Part shown: positions 42,458 through 55,774 of the stretch, piece after piece
Layout: every line of letters begins with the position of its first letter
Position numbering within the stretch: position 1 is the first letter of the stretch
DNA from: Acanthaster planci
Taxonomy: Eukaryota > Echinodermata > Asteroidea > Valvatida > Acanthasteridae
DNA length: 64,000 nt
NCBI RefSeq assembly: GCF_001949145.1
Contig: NW_019091366.1
Location: 2,365,006-2,429,005, forward strand
Direction: 5' to 3'
Translations under genes and position numbers: made by a program
Notes under the pieces: generated by a model
What the model saw: only the letters and a program-made list of their open reading frames with translations
Databases searched by the model: none
Told to the model about the DNA's origin: nothing

Positions 42458-45400
42458 ATGGAGGATGACCCATATGAAGATGAAAGTTGTCCTGACTTTG
42501 AGCCAGCAGTCCAGTCTACTGGTCCGTCAGAAGCAGTGTTGTGTGTTCAGAGAATGCTTGGAGAACAACTTGACACTAACATTTCTTTAGAACAGTAAGT
42601 TTGGCTAGCTGTTGTGAATAACGTCCCTAACTGTATAGTCGCCAGGACCCTAATTTCACCACTTCTTGTCAAGTCAGATTGGTTTTTACAATAAGTGGTG
42701 AAATAAGGGACCTCAAGACTACATGTACTCTGTCATGGGCATTGGAACTTTTAGCAAATACTGCTTTAGCAGTTTTACACAATAGCTGCAAAGAACTATT
42801 GGAATGAAGAATGTTTGATATCTGATCTTTTTCTGTTTCCACAATTCTTTTTGGCCATTATGGGTTCGTGCAAAGTCATCCAAGGGGTATCTGTGATAAA
42901 GTCGACTGATTCAGGTTTAGCAGTTCTCACTTTAAGTCGTTTCTCTCCCACAAACTTGTTGTCTGTTTGTGAACATCGGAAGTCATCAATACTGACATTT
43001 TGTTGCTTCACGTGCATGCACTGTGTGCATGTCTTGCTTTAAATACACGTATTCACTTGTCAACTTAGCCCAGTCTTGTCAAAGAGATGTTGTGATATAA
43101 ACAGAAGTCACCGATCCTCTCTCCCTTCTGTGATGTTCGTACTCACAAACTGTATTTATTACATAAGAAGAATATCTTCCGCAGAAACATACCAGTACCC
43201 TTGGAAACAATTGTACTCAAAGCTATTGTAAATGTTACTACTTTGTCATTCGTGTACTATATGTCTGCATTGCTTAAATATGTCCACTACTCTAAAGGGA
43301 TCTGGTGGAAGCATGTGCATGGTTATTGAGGCAAAGTAGCTTGCTCAGGAACAGAGAAGTCGTCAGTTTAACCAATCTTAACTTGACACCGCACATGCAT
43401 ATCAGATGGGGGTTCAAGGGGTATTAAAACCATTGCAGTCATTAATGAATACTTGTGCAGCCCCTGGTGATAACTTGCCATCATTAGCAAGCAAAGTTAG
43501 CAAACCATTCATGCCTGTCTCTGATCTCCCCACCCCTCTACTCTCCAGGCAAGCTTCTAAAAGCAGGTCATTCACCCAGGCTGCTGCAACCTTCAGACCT
43601 TTTGTCGAGCAGGCCAGCGGTCAATTATCCCTGGAGGAGTTTCAGGCCCTTGAGAGAGAGCACGAGGGACTTGAGAAGCTAAGAGCATGCGGTCTGAGCG
43701 ATGAAGAAATTGCCCTCAAATTGGAGCATGAGGGCAGACACCTGTCTAACCTCCTTTATGTGAGTCAAATTGTTAAAGGGCTGATTATTCAGTGTTGAAC
43801 TGTTACAATTTTTGCAGATGTAGATAATTATGCTTGTGTATATGAAGCTAAATCATTAAACTTAATTAGCATAAAAATTTTCTGGGCCACTAACTTTTAT
43901 TTGAAATATTTAACTCTTTTATCAATTGTTCATTCCTTTCTGCTGTCTTTATTTATTTCCAATGACTGGTGTTGTTTTTAAAAAATCACAAGTTGGACTA
44001 ACTGTACAGCATTAAGGTTTTCCTTGATCTGAATTCACTCAAGTCTGCTTCTCTACTCCAGCCTCACAAGCGCCATCGTTCCATTGCTGATCCGGTTGCT
44101 AGGCTGAAACGTCTCAAGGAAGTGGAAGGCAAAATCCAAAGGAAAAAGGCATCACTCAGCTCATCCCAAGATGCTGCTTCTTCTGACAACAAAGAGACAG
44201 ATAACGACCTTCAAGGAAGTGCCATCAGCTCACCTAAACATCCTTCATTACTCAGTAAGACGTTACCCTAAGCATTCTTGTTGTAGTCACATTTACAGAT
44301 GGACGTGTCCTTTACTAAGTAGCTCCTCTGTGTAGTAGGAAAAGGACATGCTGATCTGAAAAGGTACATCTTCATTTTGTAGAATTAACCCTAACCCCCA
44401 GGGACCATTGAAATCCTGTAGGGTAAAAAGAAGCTGTGAACTTGCATCAGCATGGAATTTCTAAATCTAGGCTGTGTGAATTTTTTTGCCATGTAATCTA
44501 CATCTACACTCAATATTTGCAACAGTATGCCGCCAAGAGTTTGCAACGCGTTGACCAATCACAAGGCGCGAAATCTGTCGACTCTTTCCAAACAGGCATT
44601 GGGTCGACAGTTAAGATTGGCCAATGCGTTGCAAACTCTTGGTGGCGCACTATTGTGAATAGCCCGAATTATTCGCAGAGTCTATCCACTGAGACATTAG
44701 TTAATTGTGCAATGGCAAGAGACTTGCCACTATAAGAGAATCAATCATGTTCTGTGGTTTCCTTGCAGGCAAGAAGTTTGTCCATCCTGATGATCCCATC
44801 AACCATCTAGACACTATCACCGCTGGCCTGTTTGGGGAAAGTAGTCAAGGTAAACAAGTTAGAAATGTTTCTCAGAGAAGTGGAAATGCCGTGTCCCTCA
44901 TGGCTGAACCCTCCGGAGGATGCAGTCCAGGTTGCCAAGGCAACGGACCTCATGCAGCAAAAAAGGAATGGCAGGCTAATGAGTGCTCCTCTAAGGAAAA
45001 ATCTGTGGATGGCTACCAAGATGGATTAAGAGTAAAATGTGCATTAGAGACCTGCGGCAGGGATTCCTGTCGGGAGTCTATCACAAAACGTGCTCTTCAC
45101 ATCAGTAAAGACGGAAATTTGACTAACACCCCTGAGCAAGAAATAGCCCTGGAGGGCTGTCCAGAGGAGGAGATTTCAAATAGTGCCATAGGGAGTCAAG
45201 AAACAGGAAAGATATCTCGGCAGATCTCTGGGGTCCAAGGAAAATGCATGGATGAACAAGATGAGGATAAGAAGCCCCGTAGACTGGCCTGTATTGTCAG
45301 TCCTTTGTCACGAGAGGATTTATTGCACCATCATCTAAGTCAGGATGACATTCGTAGGATGGAGCGCTTTGCAAACTACTCACCAGGGGAACCAAGCAAG

Positions 45401-46608
45401 GTAGTGTTAAAAAGATCAACAAAATTGAAATTTACACAACAATTTTTACGGCTTTTTTAACACAAACCAAAATCTTTCTCTTAATTAATACACAGAAAAT
45501 TGTGCATATCTAGATTTCAAACAATTATGTTTGCATGACAACAAACACATAAAAAATCTGTTATGAGAAAATTTTTGGGGGGAATTACAAAAATGGAAAA
45601 GATTGAATTATAAAACTCTGTTCAGTCTTACATTCAAGCGAAAAATTTTCTCAACAATTTTGTAAATGTTGAATTAACATTTCACCCCCTCCCTTAGCCA
45701 CACATAAAGGAAAATAATAAAAACGAAATAAAATACCCACTTTGTCTGACTGGTTATGGCATTGTAGGTTCTCTACCTTAAGAACCTGTCGACGAAAGTC
45801 ACAGAGGCTGATCTGGCATCACTCTTTATCAGTTTCCAGCATCCTGACAAACCTAAGATTATCTTCAAACTTCTCAAAGGAAGGATGAAAGGGCAAGCTT
45901 TTGTGACCTTTGCAGGTAAACTAACGGAAAAAGGGGAATCCTTGATATCTTTTTCAAAGGAATTTCTTTGAAAGTAATATTACTATAATTGAGTCACCAT
46001 TTCATAAAATTCTGACAGTCCATCAGGACTTCAGAAACAGATTTTCCACCAAAATATAATATATGGCATTCAAGAGCTATACTAGTGCAGTAGAATTATT
46101 GGTATAATTACAATGACTTTAAAATATGATCATTTTTTTAATCCAAGTTGATGTTGATCAGAGGAGAAACTTGAAATTTGTTTATTTGTTTTGAGACTAA
46201 CAGATCAGTTTATTGCAACTTACTTTTAAATCAAAGTTATTTTGTACTAATTGATTGATATGCCATATTTCTTCGAATTTAAGTAGTGTGACATGTACGG
46301 TAGATATTGGACAAACTCGTCCAGGGAGATGGCACACTTTTAGCTAACATAGTTTTGTTTTCCAGATGAAAGTGTTAGAGTTCACACACCAGTTTTGAGC
46401 ATAAAGGCTGCAGGTGGATTGTCAATTTTGTAAGTTTTGAAGTGTTTTATTTCCTGTCATCAGTAAATTTACACACCTCTTGTCTTTCTAGTCTAATGGA
46501 CCTCTCTTCTTTGCAGACACAGAAATGGCAGTTGAAGCAATGGCACATGCCAATGGTTATCCCTTGAAAGGGAAACCAGTGATCATTCAGTTTGGAAAGC
46601 AGAGATGA
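42458..46608 (+). CDS. RBM41: RBM41, RNA-binding protein with C-terminal RRM
   Basis: Known family: RBM41 is related to the U11/U12-65K protein and has been linked to minor-spliceosome snRNAs. Coding exons: 42458-42594, 43549-43759, 44062-44254, 44769-45400, 45768-45915, 46517-46608. They total 1413 bases, all phases agree, giving 470 residues (human 413). The N-terminus AVLCVQRMLGEQLDTNISLE matches the human QLDTSVSIEE segment. SGQLSLEEFQALEREH matches its TLSQFQTL helix. The linker ends ERFANYSPGEPSK (human PMFSSYNPGEPNK). The RRM has RNP2 VLYLKNL at 392-398 and RNP1 KGQAFVTF at 432-439. The protein stops at FGKQR, just after the RRM, without the short tail of the human protein. Exon 4 is long, Cys/Ser-rich and poorly conserved. 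Five introns, all GT-AG. Confidence 0.94.
42637..42720. repeat. 84-base foldback repeat
   Basis: The arms AGTCGCCAGGACCCTAATTT plus CACCACTT (42637-42664) and the inverted AAGTGGTGAAATAAGGGACC plus TCAAGACT (42693-42720) match at most positions around a 28-base loop. Probably a small MITE; it lies in the intron after the first coding exon of RBM41. Confidence 0.8.
44513..44662. mobile_element. MITE family B, copy 3 (RBM41 intron)
   Basis: A diverged member of the family at 36993 and 38459: arms AACGCGTTGACCAATCACAA and GATTGGCCAATGCGTTGCAA, with AATCTGTCGACTC against GGGTCGACAG, ending GGCGCACTATTGTGAATA like the other copies. It lacks their extra right-hand 30 bases, which helps place the true element ends (TATT..CAAYAGTRYGCC). 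Confidence 0.88.
45768..45915 (+). CDS. RBM41: RBM41 exon with most of the RRM
   Basis: It encodes VLYLKNLSTKVTEADLASLF through LLKGRMKGQAFVTFA, covering beta1 (RNP2), alpha1, beta2 and beta3 (RNP1). The acceptor is CATTGTAG and the donor GTAAAC. The 92-base last exon completes alpha2 and beta4 (MAHANGYPLKGKPVIIQFGK). Confidence 0.94.
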
Positions 46609-46783
46609 CGGACGACAAGTGACATCATGAGAGTCTTCCCCCAAAATGGTAATTATACACGTAAACTGAAGAGATTGAACTCTGAAAAAGTATTTCCAAG
46701 ATTATTCAAGGAATTTTTATCTGTGTTTCCCGTGTACATGTATATTGTTCATCTTTTTATTTTACTCACCGTCGGCTTTACAG

Positions 46784-46789
46784 AATAAA
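46784..46789 (+). terminator. RBM41 poly(A) signal
   Basis: AATAAA in CAGAATAAAGTGG, about 175 bases after the RBM41 stop codon (46606-46608). It is the first canonical signal downstream. Confidence 0.65.
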
Positions 46790-48256
46790 GTGGATAGGTG
46801 TACTGAAGCATACAATATCAGGGCAAGATTAGCTCCGTAGTTTTATTTTCAAATCACACAAGCAAAATGAGGGTTGTCTCATTTGGTGTCAAGCGTAGTT
46901 GTGATACACAATTTCAATCGAAATTCTGTCTGAATAATGAATAGAAAACTTATACACCAGGGAGTAGTTAATCGCAAAAGCCTTCCCATGATTTATACTG
47001 GGCGCTGGAAAAAACATGTTCCTGCATATCAATCTTATTTTTAGGACTTACAATCTTGTCAAGTATTTCATAATTTATCAACTTGAGCTATAGTGGCCTC
47101 ATATCGGTACATTTGCAAGCATTGGAGTGTCACAATCAGTCATACCCGGATAACGAAGACCTGGATATGGTGTACCTGTAAGATTACACCCCAAGCTTTA
47201 ATGGGCAAGGTGTTGTAGGTTATCACTTGAGTACTGGTTGCGAATAAACCGGTTCCCTGTGGCAAGTGACCCATGACAATTACTCCACTTGTCCCTCGTC
47301 GGCACAGGAATGACCCAAATGCTGTTAAGAGGGTTGGCCGGGAGGGTCTGGGTTCGGACCTCAAGTATCATTGTGAATAATTACCTCCATTCGCGCTTGA
47401 CCAGACTCTTGAGAAAACATTCCCCCTTGCCAGTCATACTCGAAGCACACTGCTATAAAAAGGACAGGTTGCCATGGAGTTCTGGCTATTGAAGTTACCG
47501 CACATAATGGGAATTGATAGTGCTTTGCTCGTACCCTTGGGGCTAACAGTTTTTTATACATGTATGCAAGTCTTCAAATATGTACTAAAAATTTATTAAC
47601 AGGTCGTAATGGAAGCTTTGATGAGTTATGGCTGAAACCAACAATATTGTCACTGATATTATGCTGTTAAAAACTAATCCTCCTCATCTTTCCAAGCCAA
47701 AAGCTTCTGCATTACCGCAAACATGCACATTTCCTACTCGAGTGAGGATAATTTAAATGTTCCTTACGTGGGTTGGGATTGTAATATTTGCTCTGAATTT
47801 TGCCCGAGCAAAAATATTTATTTTACATTCAGTCCAAGCATAGAGCACATATGACTTACAGGGCACAGCATTTGTGCTAGGCTTGGGGCACATGTGCAAT
47901 ATATACCATACGGCAATAGGTCAAGTACTCTGTGTTATGCACACCTAGATTCAGGAAGCCAGACTACTAGAGCAATGAATTGTATGGCGATATGCATGAC
48001 GATATCAATGATTGATTGTTGTTCAAGCCAACTGAAATGGTGCTTTGTGAATGATAAGTATTGTTTGCCACACCAGGCCGTTTGATGTCAAGAGACATCC
48101 TGATAAATGCTTACATGTATGTGTTGAATGCCACATTCATAGTTCTTATCAGTACCGCAAAAAAATTGAAAATACATGTAGCTACAAAGCAAAGCCCAGT
48201 TACATGGTAAATAACTCCATCACAGCGTAGTATGGCATCTTCAAAATTATGATAAA
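46790..48256. other. Non-coding stretch right of RBM41
   Basis: No supported gene. The frames are short and unrelated to known domains. The word GGTTCGGACCT at 47352 resembles a tRNA B box but has no A box at the right distance. Confidence 0.6.
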
Positions 48257-48503
48257 GGTCATTCTATAAATTAGGGGTCCAGTTCTTTTTCCGTTTCCCT
48301 GTCACATCTGACATGATTGTGTAAGTTCAGAACACATTTTCTAATTTCCAAGATTGATGAATTTATGCAAATACCTGCCAAACAAATAGAAATAGTTTGT
48401 AATAAATTTTGGTGATATTTCCATGTCAAAGTACACATACAGGTCTGGTGTAACAGGGAAACAAAAATTCACACTTTTGGACCCTGAATTTATAGAATGG
48501 CCC
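48257..48503. mobile_element. Palindromic MITE, about 247 bp
   Basis: The left end GGTCATTCTATAAATTAGGG plus GTCCA and the right end read on the other strand (GGGCCATTCTATAAATTCAG plus GGTCCA) match closely. The internal GTTTCCCTGTCACA / TGTAACAGGGAAAC is also inverted. No coding capacity. Confidence 0.88.
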
Positions 48504-48727
48504 GTAAGGCGAATTTTTTGTTATTTTGGTTTTGTTCTGGTTCGCGTATTTTTATTATTGCATGAACCAAATCTGTTTTGAACACAAATATTAATAGGAG
48601 TTATGATTAAGAGGAGCAAATTAAATTTGTAAATTACAAGAAAGAACCAGTTTCTCAAGAGAGAAGTTACACTTGTTTATTTGAGTTTGTGTTTCCTTGA
48701 TAATTAGAATTTTTGTTACCATCATCA

Positions 48728-49015
48728 CTGTTCACTTTCACCACCAGCACCATTCACATTCACCATCCTCACCATTCACATTCATCATCCTCACCATTCA
48801 CATTCATCATCCTCACCATTCACATTCACCATCCTCACCATTCACATTCACCATCAACACCATTCACTTTCACCATCAACACCATTCACATTCACCATCC
48901 TAAATATTCTCATTTACCATCCTCACCATCCACATTCACCATCCTCACCATTCACATTCACCATCCTCACCATTCACATTCACCATCCTCACCATTCACA
49001 TTCACCACCAGTACC
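48728..49015. repeat. 22-bp minisatellite, about 13 copies
   Basis: Copies of CACCATTCACATTCACCATC plus CT, with small changes (CATCATCCT, AACACCATTCACTTT), run over about 290 bases. Because 22 is not a multiple of three, a 66-base super-period keeps several frames open and produces His/Ser/Pro-rich frames that are not genes. Confidence 0.95.
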
Positions 49016-52000
49016 ATTTTATTTTCATCGTCACTCTTCTATGTTTTACGTCTTCACTGGTCTTATATTTCGATTTCTGGCAGGTTCAAATAATTTTCCT
49101 GATAGTGTGCGTTTCATAGAAACGTTTTCTAGGCATATGTCAATAGCTTAAATTCCTCTTCCGATACACAGAATAACCTACTTAAATGTGTATAAATTTG
49201 AACGAACTAAAAAGAAAAGTAATCGTAGATATCAATTCGTGTCACTTTTAAGTGAAATATCAATCACTTAATCAACATCTGTCAATAAACTTCTCCCAAA
49301 GTAATTTCGATGCGGTAGTCTCTCAAAAATCCTCTTCACCGATCATATAGTTCAGAATTCAGCGATGTCGTGTCTTTAAGTTGTTCGGTCACGCGCACAA
49401 CCATACAGCCACGTCAGGACACCCAGAAGTTCCTCACCTTTTCGAAGTCTTAAGCAGGAGTCCAGGTACAACATAGCGTCGTTCCCATCCATTTTTCTTT
49501 CCTCGTTCAGACAACCCTTTTGTATATGTTATTGCTCCTTGCCACACATCCGCTAACATGACCATCATCCTCTAACATGATGACCATCACCAGCAGGTGT
49601 TTCTGGAGTAGTCTAATCTTTTCCAAAGATGACTGATGACGTACTGACCTTTAATTACTAAAAAGGCCAGACCGAGTGCATGTATTGCCAGCTGCTATCA
49701 TAGGGCATACTTCGAACGTACCTCAAAGATGAATTCTTTGCAGCTTTCGTGCAGCTTTCAGTCTAGACTAAAGATGAAAAAGGTCATCTTAGTATTCTCC
49801 AACTGCGTCGAGATAAAAATGTAAGGGCGTGGCAATTTTAAAGATATGCTTCATTTCTTAAAGCTTATAACTCAACTAATGGCGCTTTATGTAAGAAATT
49901 AAACCAAGTTGAAGTTGGAATTTTCATTTTTGGAGGGTATATGACCCTGAGAAATAAAACAGAAGCCACCCGCCCCCCCCCCTTTTGTCTGTTGGGGTTG
50001 TCAGTTTTCTGCTATAAACCACGACTGTGTGGGTTTAGAGTTGAGTTATTATGCTAACAGGCGTTGGAGTGAATCGGCCGATTTTTGGCATGCATGATAA
50101 AGCACATTGTTGTCGTTTAATAATCGTGAGTGCTGTCTTGGCCCACTGTGGACTCGCACGAGCGTGCGATAAACCCGACTGTACATCCATTTAACTCCTG
50201 TAAGGCCTTAACACACACCCTTCGTTGCCATCTCAAGGTTGGATTTTCATTAAGAAAATAAACAGGTTAGGATTTTGAGCTCTGTAAAGGTCAGAGGTGA
50301 GTGAGTAGACTCAATTATGCTCTGTCATTGACAGGTTGACGGTCCAAGGTGATAAGTGATGTTTCCATAGTTTCCTAGTTGCCAAAAAGCTTTGTGATTG
50401 TCACTTTAAATTTAATTTTTTCCGGTTTAAGTATCCATCCGTTACGTATGTGTGACTGCTTATTATATGCGATGTTGTTTTAAGTCGCATACATTTTGTC
50501 CCAGAGTCATTTAAGTCGAACGAACGTGTTTGGGCAATGTTTGTTTGTTTGTTTATTTAAGATTTATTGTACTGAATTTAGAGTTGGTTCGATTTTATTT
50601 AGTTGAACTGACTTTAGGATGACTTTAACCTCAGGTTTTTACATCTTCCTCGTGGCAGCCTTTTACTGTCAGCAATTGACAAGTGATTTTAACTTCGCGC
50701 ATCTCGAAACATCCCAAGGGTACCCACGGAAAACAAATGCCGTCTTTTAAGTGCGATAGGGACACTGAGAGGCAGAAAGAAGCTGCGGTGTTTTTGCCTC
50801 CTAAATGATATTATGGTTGGGTCATCCAGCCTATTTAGACAGCTGAAAACGTGCGGAAGCTGCCGAGGACGTGTATCCTCAGGCACCTGCTGAGATTCCC
50901 AAGCTCTGTTGCCTCTCACTTCTTGGTGTCTCCTTCATCCAAGCTCTCGGAGGAACAAAGCCCATGCGGCGAAGTATGTGCTCAGGCCTTGTCTTGACCA
51001 TGTTTTCTTACATTTCCCATGGTCGTCGTCGGAATAGACATTTCGTTCTAAAAGGCTTTTAAATTGTTTGTTTTATCTAAAAATGTGATTTTTGTTTGAG
51101 GATGCTATTGAATTTTTGTCTGCGAAATTGTAATGTTTGGCTTATGTGCAGTGCATGCGCCGTGTACTCTTCCCGGAAAGTTCTTCAACTACTTGTGGTA
51201 TGGACGGGATTTTAACTCAATTGACCCAAAAGGAGGCTACTTTTTTTATAATGACGTTAAAAACTGTTGGTGTGCTGTAATTTCTATTACGCGTTTTTCG
51301 TTGTTGCTTTAGTGTGACCTCTATTTTGGCATGAACACTGCTTTAAGCCTAAGGCGTGAGCAAGATCGTTGTACCAAATTATGACAAGGTAGGCCTCCAA
51401 ATTGGCGTTGACCTGCACGGAACACTATCATGGACGCTAAAACTATGGTTGTACATAAGTTATGTACACCCATTCTAAATTCATAAAATGACAGCAATGT
51501 TGGGACTGTCTTAGGTCTTGGTAACCACCTTCTCGTCCAACACCCACTGCCCTTCATCGACTTCGCGACTTTGTTGAGGCTCAAGCCCAGGAGACATACC
51601 GATAGCCTTAATCCCGTGTCAAATCAGTGGAGTGCTCTGTCAACCTTTTGTCATCAATTGAAGCCGTCAGAGGGAGGGTTGCGAGGGTTGATTGAAGCCA
51701 ATCCTGAGAGGAATCACATTTAGCAACTCCTTAGAGAATAGAAGTTCGTATATTAAACTTGTCAGGTAGAGAGGTGGCTTCCTCATCAAAAGGCATCGTC
51801 CGAGGAGATGAGACAGTGCCATTTGGGCCAAAGTGATTGCCCTCCGGTTGGTGTTAGTGGACTGATATAGCTGCCGAGGCACTGACAATGTTTAGAGAAT
51901 TTGATTGTACTCGAAGTACCGTAGTTTGTTTTAATCAGATTAATGTTTATATTCGGTTGTTTCATTTCCTCTGCTTCATTTTGTGACACCTGCAGTAAAC

Positions 52001-55000
52001 TATTTTTCCTGGAAGTTTTTTTCCAATCATTTTATGAAAATCGGGGAATCGTGCGTGTAGATTTGTCACGTGTTGCAGATTAAGATTCCAAACATTTACT
52101 TCATTCGTAGTTGAATGACATGAATCAAAGGCATGACTTGCTCTGAAAGTATTGGAAATAGTCTATTTTGATTTGCAAACTTAACCGAAGGTCAGTGCAT
52201 GCAACACACATTGGGCTTGACTACAGGAATGTGTCTGGATTGGTACTTTTCATTCATTTTCAAACAAACCGTTCTACTATGCACCATATCTTATTTTTAT
52301 GTACTTTTTGTTCTTTGAAATTTATACATGTATGACTCGGCATCCTTGTTCAAAACCTAAAAAAAAAAGAAAGGAAAAACACTTTATCATTCCAACATAT
52401 TAATGGCAACATCCTTAAGCATTCAGTGGAGTGGCCCTTACACAATGCATTTCATCGTCTTAGACAATCTTGACTTTACCTTAGAGGGAAAATCCTGTCT
52501 CCTTTTGCTCCTTGAGGTTGTCTCCTTAAAGTACATTCAGTACAGACGGATTGACCGTCTCTTTTAACGCTAGAAATCTCTGCATAAATTCCACAATTCA
52601 TTAAAAATTATTACATTGATTGTGGTGGCCTAATTTAGAATCGATCTGTTCCGTGGAGGAGTTGGAGTTATTTTGACTGGACTAGAAGAACATACCCCGA
52701 TCCTCTCTTGGTCAAAGATTTCCACTGGCTCCGGTTACGTGATGGGAGTTTGTTACGTGGTAGTTACGCCATCGAAATGTTTCTAATTAAATAGTTTCAC
52801 CTGATGTTTATGTTGACAAGTGAGTTAAGATTTTTAATGATCCTCTTGATTGAATGAAAAGGTTGGAGAACTCTGCATCTGTGCAAATTCGTTGAACACC
52901 TAAAAGGATACCTAACTTGGAAATACTGAGGCATATGGAGCTAGTCATTAGATGGATCATGTTACATCGATCTGCGTTATATCTTGAACTTTCTTTCCCT
53001 CGCATTTGATACATACCTGCGTCATGTAGAGAGTTAGTTTCCTTTCAAGTTCTTTTCAAGGTCGCAGGCTGTGGTACTTATCGTCTCATTTTCAGAATGA
53101 CTTTATTGGCGTTGGAAGTGACGTCTTTGTGCCGAGCACAGTGAACACGAAGAGAATGGGGTACCAGCCACAGTGCAGGGTACCAAATGGCTTGTGTCTG
53201 GTTACCTGTTATTTCTGCTTTAACGGCTTATGACACCGACCTCAGGTGATACACTAACTCGTTTATGACTCAGCCTTGGCCGATCACCTATGAAATTACT
53301 ATCAATTCCTTGTGCAACAGTATGTTACCCAGAGCACTTTGATCTTGGCCGGTATCTGTTGTTATATTTAAACGAGATTGAGATAGTACATGTATCTTCA
53401 AACTTCACTCCATGGCTTGTCCTCATTTTATAGCAAGCAAATCTAATTATCATTGTATTACTTGTCAGCATGAGTCCGTCGTTCCACAACCATTTTTCCC
53501 AGAATGTTACAGACCTGCATTTTTGTCGTCGGTGTTGATATTGCAGCTATGAGAAAATGAAAGACGTTGGTTTCATGGTGTGAGGATTTAGCTTCTACAA
53601 AATCCACACCAAGTGCGTGCATGCAGGCGCATGTGGCACGAACACAACTATGTCTTGGGTACGTGTCATTTTTGCACGCGACATTAGGATTTAAAACCAC
53701 ACTTAGGCCTGCGTATCATATGTGTGCCTTAGCGATTGTATGACAAAGGTGTTGCTGCCTGATATATATACTGACCCCAACTACCTGTTTCTCATCAAAC
53801 CAACTTGTCTTTGCCCTGTCCACGACAAGATTCTTCTCTCTTGAATTTAATAGTTCTTAGTGGTTGTCTCCCTATAATCTTCGATTTTGTGCCCGCAATC
53901 CATTAGGGAGTACTTTTGTTGGCATGGCAACCAGGCCAGATTTCTGCCGAGATTGTCGATTTTCATTTTGACCGCTGTGTCTTTGACCCTCATGGTAGCT
54001 CAACTTTATCCTTGGATTGCTAGTGGCCATTCACCATGCAGTAATCCCCCACCCGGTTTCGTTTGAAAATCTTTTCTTACAAAGTATGTTGTGCGTCAAA
54101 AGCGTTGATGTCAGATTTTTGGATGCTTTTATCTTCTGTTGGACCTATTGGGCGTAGAAAGCCTACAAGTTAAAGTCAACGCTGATGTTTCTTTGCATCA
54201 CTAATCTCGCATCTTTGAAGTCTATCACGTCCCCTGGCGGAGCAAGTTGAAAAGTTCACCCACTCCCGTGATATCTGTGAGTGACATTGACCCTAACCAA
54301 CACAGACGCACAAAGATATATATTTATCTCGAAAATCAATCAGGCTTTGCTATGAAACCGGAGAAAACTCATCTTGTCCCGGACAAAGCTCTGTCAGCAT
54401 CAAAATTTGGAATAGGTCTGTTCTTCGAAGGAGCTCCTCGTCGACAGCACTTATAGTTCATCTCAATCTGACTCCCGGGGTTCAACCAAATCTAATCTAA
54501 TGGCAGCTTTAAAAATAAACCGATCTTGACCGGTAAAATTAACCATGGCCGAAGGGACATACAAGACGGCCCGATGAACATCATTTTGGAGGGCAGTACA
54601 CTGCCTTTCTATCACTAGACTTTTGACTAGAAAACAAACACTTGGTAGAGCTAACAACCTGTGATTGGCTGCGAGTATCGTTTCTTAAGTGCATTAAAGA
54701 TGGAAATAAAAATTATGAGCAAAGGGACAATTACTTTCTTGGTTAAGTAGTATTTCCAATTCCTAAATAGGCCCTGAGGTGGACCACGAGAGAGCGCAAT
54801 TGTCCTGGTTCATGACCGTACTTATGAAACGCAAGCTTTGCAGTCACATCGCTATCAAGAAAATGGACACTCCCCGCCAATATGGCTCTTGTCAATCGAT
54901 GAGGGGGTGCATCTGCTCAAGGCGGGTAACTTTGGCTAGTTTCATCGAAGTAATTGTTTGCTGTCTTCCGACTTCATCCATAAACATATCCTGTGCCTAT

Positions 55001-55774
55001 TTATTTTCAATTTCTTCTTTTCAATCATCTCAAGGGATGTACCTACCTGAGCACTCTCGTTTCTCCGCACATTGATCTCGTTTGACATATCTTATGGCTT
55101 GTCTTGTATATGTATTTGCATTGTTGGCGCTATTTGACTCTTGTAGGGTGGATTAAAAAATTTGAATCAAGCATAACCTTGTGCCCCTCACAGAAAATCC
55201 AAATTTGTCAAGCTCATGAAAAGTTCATCCCTGTGTTTATTTTAAACCGAGTTTTGTTCGAGTTTCTCTTGAACTGTCACTTTTCTTGTCTTGTGTGCTG
55301 TAATGCGCACTTTTCACAATATTTTCACCTTTCTTTTAACCACTTACTTACCCTGAACATTAAACTGTAAACATTCTCGTTCGTGTTCCTGTACTATGCT
55401 GTCTGGGTAATGCACACCAGACGTTTATACGTTTCGTTCTTCCTCGTTCTGTGTTTTTTAGCTTACAGTCCCTATATTATGAACCCTTCATCCTGTGATT
55501 GCATATTTCTTATTTGTTTTTCTTCCATTCTACGAAACAGAAATCTGTTGCTAGCTTTAGCTCATCTCCCGCTGGTGTCTTCTTCATCAATATCGCCATC
55601 ATCATCAGTAGATGTGGCATCATCACTTTCGTCAACGTTAAGTCTTTAGTTCCAAGTCAACACGACAGTGCTCCAGGTCTACAGATTATTGGAAACATTC
55701 TGACCCTTCTTCTCATCAATCAAGGTTGGTGTTTAATCATACTCAGTAGGACGGTGGCCCGTGTTTCCTGCCCT
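49016..55774. other. Gene-poor stretch
   Basis: Nothing here can be supported as a gene: no frame above about 100 codons, no recognisable domain and no coherent exon chain on either strand. I see no SINE or LINE signature. It could hold regulatory DNA or exons too short to recognise by eye. Confidence 0.55.

Noticed and set aside
43406-43548. In-frame extension upstream of the second RBM41 coding exon
   Set aside because: The pyrimidine-rich acceptor CTCTACTCTCCAG at 43548 fits the incoming phase and the alignment to human RBM41; the upstream codons would give the wrong phase or a stop.
4421-46608. Search for minor (U12-type) introns in INPP5F, MSL3 and RBM41
   Set aside because: Every donor I read is of the ordinary GTRAG, GTATG, GTCAG or similar U2 type; no ATATCCTT or GTATCCTT was seen.
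47340-47362. GGTTCGGACCT, B-box-like word
   Set aside because: No A box at the right distance and no clover-leaf; not called a tRNA or SINE.
48713-49093. 126-codon His/Ser/Pro-rich frame
   Set aside because: It is the translation of the 22-bp minisatellite; several overlapping frames are open for the same reason.
55562-55643. Minus-strand acidic mini-exon (DESDDATSTDDDGDIDEEDT then stop)
   Set aside because: It looks like an acidic protein tail after a possible acceptor, but no partner exon was found and the GAT/GAA-rich DNA can give this by chance.
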